The notes beneath the pieces are model-generated. The model was not told the DNA's origin. It saw only the letters and a list, made by a program, of their open reading frames with translations, and ran no database searches. The position numbers and the translations under genes were made by a program. Below are positions 58,201 through 64,000 of a stretch of 64,000 nucleotides of DNA, piece by piece. This stretch comes from Glaciimonas sp. PAMC28666 (GTDB lineage Bacteria; Pseudomonadota; Gammaproteobacteria; Burkholderiales; Burkholderiaceae_D). The stretch covers positions 3,782,001-3,846,000 of the forward strand of contig NZ_CP070304.1 in the NCBI RefSeq assembly GCF_016917355.1. The letters are read 5' to 3'. The stretch's first letter is position 1. Each line of letters opens with the position of its first letter.

Positions 58201-59678
58201 CGGGTATCGGTATCCGGGCTGAGCAACTGGGTCAAATTTTTAATGTGTTCACTCAGGCCGATCCATCGACGACGCGACTGTATGGCGGAACTGGGCTGGG
58301 ATTGGCGATCATTGCACGTCTGGCCGGCCTGATGGACAGCCAGATTCAGGTCGACAGTGTTCCCGGACGAGGCAGCGACTTTGTCTTCGCCGTAACGCTG
58401 GCGCTGGCCGAAAGTGGGCCCACGGTGGTGCCGCAAAACAGCCGGTCCGCTCCGGCCCTGAGCGTTCTGATCGTCAATGATCATCCTCTGGCGCGAGATA
58501 TCCTGCAGCGCACTTGCGCCGGTTTCGGCTGGCAGGCGAGCGCGTTCGACTCCGGTGCGGCAGGCTTGAATGAGTTGCGGCTTAGCGCCGCCGAGGACCG
58601 TGATTACGACCTGATGCTGCTTGACTGGCGTATGCCCGGCATGGATGGCGCCGAGATGCTCAGACAGGCATATGACGCACCGGACATCGGCCTTCCGCAA
58701 GTCATTCTGATGGCGTCCGTGTTCGAACTCGGTCAGGCGGCCGCTGCCAGCGACGATCTTTATCTGGATGGCATTATAGCCATACCGATTACCCCAGCAA
58801 GCCTGTTTGATGCCGTGACCCGCGCACAGTCAGGCGATTTTAGCGCCATTCTTCCTCTGCCCGACAGGATGGACGGGCGCCTTTCTACCATGCGTCTGCT
58901 GGTGGTCGAGGACAATGCCATCAACCAGCAAGTGATCGAACAGATCCTGATTCGGGCCGGAGCCGAGGTGGTGATCGCCAGTGGTGCGCTGGCCGCGTTC
59001 GATGCGCTGCGTGCGCCTTTTGCTCACTTTGACGCGGTTTTGATGGATATCCAGATGCCGGGAATGGACGGCCACGTTGCCGCCAGAATCATCCGCCAGG
59101 AAATGGGCTGGATCGACTTGCCCATCATTGCCGTCACGGCCTATGCTTTGCCCGAGGATTATGAAAAATCCCAGCTCGCCGGTATGACGGGGCATATTGT
59201 GAAACCGATCGACGTGGAGGATTTGCTCGACATCCTGACCGGAAGACGACATAGCTCGCCGAGCCAGCCTGACACCAGACGTGGCACAACATGGAAACCC
59301 GCGGCGTCTACAATCCACTTTGCGGGTGTAGACGGTGCTGCAGCATTGAAATCGTTCGGCTGCGACGAAAAAACCTACGCGGGATTGCTACGTCAGTTCG
59401 TCGTAGACCACGGCGGTGACGTCGATGTAGCACGCCGCCTCTTTAACGCTGGCGATTCCCAAGGATCAGCCAGGCTCATCCATGGTTTGCGGGGCATGGC
59501 CAGCATGTTGCAGGCAACGGACGTTGCACGCCTGACGGCAGTGATCTCCAGCACTTTCCGCGGCGGTCAGGTGGAAGCCATGTCATCCCTGATCGATGAA
59601 CTTCAAGTGGCAATGCAGATTCTGGTGGAGTCAATCGCTCAGTTTGACGCCGTTGGATCGGCGCTTAAAACGGCCTGA
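55254..59678 (+). CDS. Large hybrid sensor histidine kinase (PAS/GAF, HisKA, two REC, Hpt)
   Basis: A 1474-residue cytoplasmic-looking phosphorelay protein; no membrane helix is evident. Order: PAS-like N-terminus (about 10-160), GAF (about 180-345), PAS (about 365-480), PAS/PAC (about 490-605, starting EEHFRGAFENASLGM), GAF (about 620-780), HisKA with His833 (TMSHEIRTPLNAVVG), ATPase (NLTSNAVKFTE, GTGLGLAI), two receiver domains with Asp1124 (LLDWRMPGMDG) and Asp1265 (LMDIQMPGMDG), and a C-terminal Hpt with His1410 (LIHGLRGMA). The full relay chain is thus in one protein, but no response regulator gene adjoins. It lies exactly between the two frc-oxc repeats and could sense an oxalate- or energy-related signal; that is inference. 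Confidence 0.9.
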   Translation: MHPEFDFLSHGGEMGALMRERDWTSTPLGAPSQWPEILKITLRLVLTSKHPMFIWWGKDLFQFYNDSYRRTMGPERHATALGQSGHACWAEIWHIIGPQIDFVMAGGGATWHESQLVPVTRHGAREDVWWTYGYSPIEDSGGVQGVLVVCNDVTDEHVAKAQLLRLNLELAAQMRRRDQAEERQTFQLGLADRLRGLTAADDIARTATELLGKYLQVSHVYYTKIDAQGGTFHISYEWKLDHLTSLVGAEGELAGFGPEISATLSRGQPFAVSEIRRDPRTAAYIQAYDSLGANAILVIPVIKAGQWVAALTLYLTLPYDWTPGQIALVENVAERLWNAVERADQVLRVQRAGESERLHTLFRQAPGFIQILRGPQHVFEFVNAAYVRLVGERELLGKPIREVFPELEGQGLSEMLDQVFTSGMPFFASDTPVVLQRQPDAPTSQLYVDLVCQPMVDAEGSVSGIFVQGVDVTERRLAQLALHASEEHFRGAFENASLGMTIADMDGRWIKVNRSFCAMLGYTESELLSKISLDLTHPDDVQITVAQTTQLRSGKLNHFHLEKRYIHRDGHSVWVILSLTLLHDAQGTALQYVGTIEDISERKQSQAEQTRLNRALRLLSDCNSILVRATDEYDLLNDLCRLVVESGGYLMGWVGIAEQDAAKTVRPIAQSGYEDAYLDGLKISWDGEQVIGRGPTGTAIRTGFTQVTQNCLTNPVMAPWREAVLKRKYHTSVALALVLENQVLGALTLYSAEPMSFSLNEVQLLEELASNMAYGMQSLRARSELARYQLRLEERVAQRTHEIAALNAELVEKANDAEAANLAKSTFVATMSHEIRTPLNAVVGLTGLLADSALDRLQRDYADKLLLSAQALRRLVDDILDFSKIEAGALRLERAPFSLNAILSTTAALMSIGLRGKSVEALFDVAQDMPDALIGDGMRLQQILLNLTSNAVKFTEQGEIVVSVRCLERQAARVTLEFSVRDTGIGIRAEQLGQIFNVFTQADPSTTRLYGGTGLGLAIIARLAGLMDSQIQVDSVPGRGSDFVFAVTLALAESGPTVVPQNSRSAPALSVLIVNDHPLARDILQRTCAGFGWQASAFDSGAAGLNELRLSAAEDRDYDLMLLDWRMPGMDGAEMLRQAYDAPDIGLPQVILMASVFELGQAAAASDDLYLDGIIAIPITPASLFDAVTRAQSGDFSAILPLPDRMDGRLSTMRLLVVEDNAINQQVIEQILIRAGAEVVIASGALAAFDALRAPFAHFDAVLMDIQMPGMDGHVAARIIRQEMGWIDLPIIAVTAYALPEDYEKSQLAGMTGHIVKPIDVEDLLDILTGRRHSSPSQPDTRRGTTWKPAASTIHFAGVDGAAALKSFGCDEKTYAGLLRQFVVDHGGDVDVARRLFNAGDSQGSARLIHGLRGMASMLQATDVARLTAVISSTFRGGQVEAMSSLIDELQVAMQILVESIAQFDAVGSALKTA

Positions 59679-59806
59679 TATGGCATCTTTTTTCTCGTCT
59701 GCCGTCTTCGGATAACGAATAAAGCACCGTTCAGAACTCCTCGCGAGGTTCTGAGCGGCGCTCTGGTGTTACCGGTTCCTTGTTACTCCCGGATGTCTGC
59801 TTGTCT

Positions 59807-61057
59807 TCACACTGCCTGAGCCGAGTGCAGGGCCGCTACTTGCTCAGGGTTGTAACCCAGACTCGCCAGCACTTCGTCAGTATGCTCTCCCAACAATGGC
59901 GAACCGGTAATTTCGACCGTGGTATCCGAGAACTTGATTGGGCTGCCGACGGTGAGGTATTTACCGCGTTCCTTGTGATCGACTTCGGTAATGGTGCCAC
60001 TGGCACGCAGGGACGGATCGGCGGCGATTTCCTTCATCGACATCACCGGTGAGCAGGGAATGTCGAATTTGCGCAGAATGTCCACCGCTTCGAACTTGGT
60101 TTTATCTTTGAGCCATTCTTCGATGACGGCAAAGATGTCGAAGATCTTGTCCTGCCGTGCGGTGGCAGTGTTGTAGGCTTTGTCCTCAATCCATTCTTCC
60201 TTGCCCAGCGCCTTGCAGATCGGTGCCCATGCATGGCCCTGGATGGTGAAGTAGATATAGGCGTTCGGATCGGTTTCCCAGCCCTTGCATTTGAGTACCC
60301 AGCCTGGTTGCCCACCACCGCCAGCGTTGCCGCCGCGTGGCACGACATCGGTGAATTTGCCATGCGGATATTGTGGATACTCTTCCAGATAGCCGATCCG
60401 GTCGAGCCGCTGTTGATCGCGCAGCTTGACGCGGCACAGATTCAGGACACTGTCCTGCATCGACACGGCAACCTTCTGACCTTTACCGGTTTTTCCGCGA
60501 CCGATCAGGGCGGTGAGAATGCCGATGGCCAGATGCATACCGGTATTGGTGTCGCCCAGCGCAGCGGAACTGACCGTCGGCGGACCATCCCAGAAACCGG
60601 TCGTGGAGGCCGCGCCGCCGGCGCATTGGGCCACGTTCTCGTAGACTTTCAGGTCTTCATAATGGTGGCCATCGCTAAAGCCTTTGACCGAAGCGACGAT
60701 CATCTTAGGATTGAGTTCATTGATGCGTTCCCAGGTGAACCCCATGCGGTCCAGCGCACCGGGTCCGAAGTTCTCGACCAGAACATCGGATTCACGAATC
60801 AACTTCTCCAGTACTTCCTTGCCTTCAGGCTTCTTGGTGTCCAGCGTCAGTGATTTTTTATTGCTGTTTAACATCGTGAAATACAGTGCATCGACGTCCG
60901 GAATGTCACGCAACTGACTGCGGGTAACGTCGCCCGAACCGGGCCGCTCGACCTTGATGACGTCGGCACCAAACCAGGCCAGCATCTGGGTACAGGCAGG
61001 TCCGGCTTGCACGTGGGTGAAGTCGATGATTTTGATTCCCGCTAGTGGCTTGCTCAT
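59807..61057 (-). CDS. frc: Formyl-CoA:oxalate CoA-transferase, copy 3
   Basis: A 416-residue protein identical to copy 2 over its whole length, including catalytic Asp169. The few base differences near the 3' end are silent (59846, 59879, 59939). The stop is TGA because of one inserted base compared with copy 2. It follows oxc copy 2 by 36 bp and has the same AAAGGAG ribosome-binding site. Confidence 0.93.
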   Translation of the reverse strand: MSKPLAGIKIIDFTHVQAGPACTQMLAWFGADVIKVERPGSGDVTRSQLRDIPDVDALYFTMLNSNKKSLTLDTKKPEGKEVLEKLIRESDVLVENFGPGALDRMGFTWERINELNPKMIVASVKGFSDGHHYEDLKVYENVAQCAGGAASTTGFWDGPPTVSSAALGDTNTGMHLAIGILTALIGRGKTGKGQKVAVSMQDSVLNLCRVKLRDQQRLDRIGYLEEYPQYPHGKFTDVVPRGGNAGGGGQPGWVLKCKGWETDPNAYIYFTIQGHAWAPICKALGKEEWIEDKAYNTATARQDKIFDIFAVIEEWLKDKTKFEAVDILRKFDIPCSPVMSMKEIAADPSLRASGTITEVDHKERGKYLTVGSPIKFSDTTVEITGSPLLGEHTDEVLASLGYNPEQVAALHSAQAV

Positions 61058-61093
61058 AATGGATAAACTCCTTTGATGATGTTAGATGGCGTC

Positions 61094-62830
61094 TTACTTT
61101 TTAGTCGCGCTGCTTTGCGGATTGAGATTGGTCAAACGACCGCTTTCGGTTCCCGCTGATTCGTCGATGACGGCGTTGATGAGGGCCGGTTTGCCGCTGG
61201 CGATGGCCGCGGCCAGTGCCTCGGTCATTTCTGCCGGGGTGGTAACGTTATAGCCGATGCCGCCGAAGGCTTCCATCATCTTGTCGTAGCGCGCGCCTTT
61301 GACAAACACGGTCGGTGCGACATCTTTGCCGCCGGTCGGGTTGATATCGGTACCGCGATAGACGCCGTTGTTGTTGAAGACAATGACCACGATGGGGAGC
61401 TCGTAGCGACAGATGGTTTCGAGTTCCATGCCGCTGAAGCCGAACGCACTATCGCCTTCGATGGCCACCACTGGCAAGCCGCTGGTGACCGCCGCGCCGA
61501 TGGCATAGCCCATCCCGATGCCCATGATGCCCCAGGTGCCGGAGTCGAAACGCTTGCGCGGTTCATACATGTCGATAATGCTGCGCGCGTAATCGAGGGT
61601 GTTGGCGCCTTCATTGACGACGTTAATATCGGGGCGTGTCCTGAGTACATCGCGGATCGCCCGCAGTGCGCTATGGAAATTCATCGGCGACGGATTTTGG
61701 TCCAGCGTGGCTGCCATCTTGCTCAGATTCTTCTGTCTGCGTTCCATGATTGCGCCAGTCCAGTCGACGCTTGGCTTGGGAAAGCCGGAACCGATGCCGC
61801 TTAGCAAGGCCGCTACACACGAACCGATATCACCGATCAGCGGGGCTGCAATCGCCACGTTGCTGTCGATTTCGGTCGGCGAGATATCGATCTGGATGAA
61901 CTGCTTCGGTCCGCCCCATGTCTTGCCCTTGCCATGCGAGAGCAGCCAGTTCAGGCGGGCACCGATCAGGATCACGACATCGGCTTCGGCCAGCACGAAA
62001 GAGCGCGCCGCTGCCGCCGATTGCGGATGGGTGTCGGGCAGCAGACCTTTTGCCATTGACATCGGCAGATACGGGATCCCCGATTGTTCGACGAAGGCCC
62101 GGATATCAGCATCGGCCTGCGCGTAAGCAGCGCCTTTGCCCAGCAGGATCAGCGGACGTTTGGCGCTTTTGAGCAGCTCGAGCGCACGCTGGACCGATTC
62201 CGGCGCAGGCAGTTGACGCGGGACCGGATCGACCACCCGCACCAGCGATTTTTTACCGCGCTCGGCATCCAGCGACTGGCCCAGTAATTGGGCTGGCAAG
62301 TCCAGATAGACACCGCCCGGACGACCGGAGACGGCCGCGCGAATCGCCCGCGCAATACCGATCCCAATATCTTCGGCCTTGTTAATGCGGTAGGCCGCCT
62401 TGGCGTACGGCTTGGCCGCATTAAGTTGGTCCATCTCTTCGTAATCGCCCTGTTGCAAATCGACGATTTCGCGTTCGCTGGAGCCACTGATGAGGATCAT
62501 CGGAAAGCAGTTGACGGTGGCATTGGCCAGCGCGGTCAGACCGTTCAAAAAACCGGGTGCCGACACGGTCAGGCAAATCCCCGGCTTTTGGGTCATGTAA
62601 CCGGCCACAGCGGCGGCATTGCCCGCATTTTGTTCATGCCGAAACCCGATGAAACGCATCCCTTCGGCCTGCGCCAGACGTGCCAGATCGGTGATCGGAA
62701 TGCCGACCAGACCGAAGATGGTGTCAATGTCATTGTGCTTGAGCGCATCAATGACCAGATGAAAGCCGTCGGTCAGCGCGCCTGCTGGCGTGAGCAAGGC
62801 GGCAGATTCGGATTGAATGTCGTTTTTCAT
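61094..62830 (-). CDS. oxc: Oxalyl-CoA decarboxylase, copy 2
   Basis: A 578-residue Oxc identical in sequence to copy 1 (52107-53843), with Glu66 and the TPP motif from 459. It is the first gene of the second oxc-frc operon. Having two identical copies would raise enzyme dose. The upstream palindrome (62944-62973) is the same, but the DNA beyond 62980 differs: here the 111-aa/oxlT pair follows divergently. Confidence 0.93.
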   Translation of the reverse strand: MKNDIQSESAALLTPAGALTDGFHLVIDALKHNDIDTIFGLVGIPITDLARLAQAEGMRFIGFRHEQNAGNAAAVAGYMTQKPGICLTVSAPGFLNGLTALANATVNCFPMILISGSSEREIVDLQQGDYEEMDQLNAAKPYAKAAYRINKAEDIGIGIARAIRAAVSGRPGGVYLDLPAQLLGQSLDAERGKKSLVRVVDPVPRQLPAPESVQRALELLKSAKRPLILLGKGAAYAQADADIRAFVEQSGIPYLPMSMAKGLLPDTHPQSAAAARSFVLAEADVVILIGARLNWLLSHGKGKTWGGPKQFIQIDISPTEIDSNVAIAAPLIGDIGSCVAALLSGIGSGFPKPSVDWTGAIMERRQKNLSKMAATLDQNPSPMNFHSALRAIRDVLRTRPDINVVNEGANTLDYARSIIDMYEPRKRFDSGTWGIMGIGMGYAIGAAVTSGLPVVAIEGDSAFGFSGMELETICRYELPIVVIVFNNNGVYRGTDINPTGGKDVAPTVFVKGARYDKMMEAFGGIGYNVTTPAEMTEALAAAIASGKPALINAVIDESAGTESGRLTNLNPQSSATKK

Positions 62831-62943
62831 GATGAAAACTTTCTTTTCGTGTGGTGTCGGTACAGAGGATGGGCAACGCGTGCTGTCAGGTGCTATCAGG
62901 TGCTGCTATTCGAGTGGGTTCCATCATAGCCAGCCTACCCCGC

Positions 62944-62973
62944 GGCGTTCCTTGACCAAGGTCAAGGAACGCC
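62944..62973. promoter_or_regulatory. 30-bp inverted repeat with TTGAC-N4-GTCAA, upstream of oxc copy 2
   Basis: Same arms and AA spacer as at 53957-53986; core dyad 62952-62965. Between divergent oxc and the 111-aa gene, so it could serve both directions here. Confidence 0.7.
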
Positions 62974-63100
62974 GTATTAGATCGCCATTCGTGGGGAAAA
63001 TTATCACGTCATCCGCGCGCAGGAAAATAGTCTGGCACATTTCGCTTGGGCCGGTTTTGCGTCTTTGGTACCGTCTTTATATATGTTGCATGTATTTTTA

Positions 63101-63228
63101 ATCGTAAATGGTTAAGATTAAAATAATTAATTATTATTTATGATTACTTCCTCTTACGATAGATTCCACGACTGCAGGTTCACGCAGATAAATTTATTGG
63201 TGATGTTCTATCCGTGGAGGAAGTAACC
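63101..63228 (+). promoter_or_regulatory. Conserved upstream region of the 111-aa gene, copy 2
   Basis: Closely similar to 45972-46099, including the AT palindrome AATAATTAATTATT (63122-63135). GGAGGA stands before the ATG, a stronger site than in copy 1. Confidence 0.5.
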
Positions 63229-63564
63229 ATGAACAAGGTCGCAATCGATCAACCATCTGGCGCCGATGAGGGAACAATTCATTTGGGTGCTTATAACGCT
63301 GCATTTCACGAACTCGGACTCCGGTGGCACTGGGATACGGAGATTTATCAGGATCTTCAGCGCAATGGCGGCGAGAAGGAGCAACTGCAGGTGTATCTGG
63401 AAACCCGACAACCACATTTGTTGCGTGCCTACGATGTCGAATTCCTGATGAATGCGATTCAGACCACCAAGTTGCGTTGGTATACCGCCATTGTTACGAG
63501 CGCGACGCGCCTGGCGCCGACGGTTGACTGGGCAGAAATGCAAAAGGCCGAAATAGGGGCCTGA
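63229..63564 (+). CDS. Hypothetical 111-aa protein next to oxlT, copy 2
   Basis: A 111-residue paralogue of the protein at 46100 (MNKVAIDQPSGADEGTIHLGAYNAAFHELGLRWHWD...). Substitutions are scattered and mostly conservative, while the reading frame and both ends are kept, so the protein is likely functional. The ATG at 63229 has GTGGAGGAAGT upstream; an in-frame ATG at 63214 is not needed. It is divergent from oxc copy 2 and precedes the second oxlT. Confidence 0.75.
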   Translation: MNKVAIDQPSGADEGTIHLGAYNAAFHELGLRWHWDTEIYQDLQRNGGEKEQLQVYLETRQPHLLRAYDVEFLMNAIQTTKLRWYTAIVTSATRLAPTVDWAEMQKAEIGA

Positions 63565-63740
63565 GGGGTACCGAGATTCCGAATCTTAACCAGAGTCAAG
63601 GAAAACCCGGAACGCTTCTTCCACAATGCTTTAATCAATTAAGCCTGATAACGGTGCGTAATAGCAGTTTTTCATGTGGGTAACGCATTCTTACAGAGCT
63701 TGATTTAACAGAATTGGCGCAGACCAAAACGGGTCAATAA

Positions 63741-63758
63741 GTCACAGTTGATAGTGAC
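63741..63758. promoter_or_regulatory. GTCAC-N8-GTGAC dyad upstream of oxlT, copy 2
   Basis: GTCAC-AGTTGATA-GTGAC, 35 bp before the second oxlT ATG, conserved with copy 1 at 46729-46746. Confidence 0.45.
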
Positions 63759-63793
63759 ATAACCCTTACAAAAACCGCCAGGAGACAACATTT

Positions 63794-64000
63794 ATGAACG
63801 ACCATCGTCAAGTCTCACTTGACAGCGTAGCCCATAGCGGAATGTTTAGTAATCGGTGGGCCCAGCTTGTTTTTGGGATTATCTGTATGGGCTTGGTGGC
63901 CAATCTCCAATATGCCTGGACGCTGTTTGTGAGTCCGATAGAGGCCAAGAATCATTGGGGTTTATCGGCGATCCAGTTATCGTTCTCGATTTTTATCCTG
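63794..64000 (+). CDS. oxlT: Oxalate/formate antiporter, second copy, cut by window end
   Basis: The first 69 residues of a second OxlT-like permease. They match the protein at 46782 except for a few changes in the first 25 residues (DSVAHSGMFSNRWAQ against DSDAHNGMLSNRWVQ) and are identical in the first membrane helices seen. AGGAGACAA precedes the ATG. The rest lies outside the window, so it is not known whether it is complete. Confidence 0.85.
   Translation, partial: MNDHRQVSLDSVAHSGMFSNRWAQLVFGIICMGLVANLQYAWTLFVSPIEAKNHWGLSAIQLSFSIFIL

Larger units (their letters stand above)
59698..62980. repeat. Direct repeat, copy 2 (frc-oxc operon)
   Basis: Second copy of the repeat at 50712-53993, shifted by 8986-8987 bp, with the same orientation and genes. 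Its left edge lies 20 bp beyond the histidine kinase stop, its right edge just past the TTGAC palindrome. Confidence 0.93.

Noticed and set aside
50712-62980. Composite transposon or insertion sequences at the repeat ends
   Set aside because: No transposase gene, terminal inverted repeats or target-site duplications were seen at the four edges.

Overview
The window looks like a chromosomal segment of a betaproteobacterium of the order Burkholderiales, most probably an Oxalobacteraceae member (Glaciimonas, Herbaspirillum or Collimonas type). This is an inference from the protein families (Burkholderiales-type porins, a benzoate/catechol ortho-cleavage operon, oxalyl-CoA decarboxylase with formyl-CoA transferase) and from the moderate base composition. 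No tRNA, rRNA, CRISPR array or transposase was seen.

Region by region: 1-10140 is a metal and efflux region, with the 3' part of a CusA-type Cu/Ag pump, a CusF chaperone, a small DUF1289 protein, an EamA transporter with a histidine-rich tail, and a complete outer-membrane factor/adaptor/RND operon on the minus strand. 10434-13400 holds a nitronate monooxygenase, a small two-gene unit preceded by two tandem copies of a structured RNA-like element, and a small exported protein. 13456-31233 is an aromatic catabolism island: porin, aromatic acid permease, a sigma-54-driven operon (Tat-exported GMC alcohol oxidase/dehydrogenase, benzaldehyde-type dehydrogenase, outer-membrane channel), its AcoR-like activator, then catBCA-benABCD-pcaD in one direction and a divergent BenM/CatR-type LysR regulator. 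Together these would take a benzyl alcohol-like compound through benzaldehyde, benzoate and catechol to beta-ketoadipate.

31481-38864 is a second, unassigned catabolic group (acyl-CoA ligase, porin, MFS permease, hydroxyacyl-CoA-type SDR, AraC regulator). 39117-43213 has a LysR regulator divergent from a three-subunit proton-translocating transhydrogenase, pntAA-pntAB-pntB.

43622-64000 is an oxalate catabolism region: three frc genes, two oxc genes, two oxlT-like antiporters (the second cut by the window end), two copies of an unknown 111-residue protein, and a Crp/Fnr-type regulator. The oxc-frc operon is present twice as a direct repeat of about 3.28 kb, nearly identical, separated by a large hybrid histidine kinase. 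A TTGAC-N4-GTCAA dyad occurs upstream of frc1, of the Crp/Fnr gene and of both oxc genes, so the regulator and the oxalate genes probably form one regulon. The transhydrogenase could supply NADPH during growth on oxalate, but that link is inferred only from adjacency.

The most interesting signals are the covarying tandem RNA element at 12304-12836, the shared TTGAC-N4-GTCAA operator, the 43-bp operator shared by the benzoate permease and the cat/ben operon, the sigma-54 promoter with tandem palindromic enhancers at 16465-16611, and the homogenised oxc-frc duplication.
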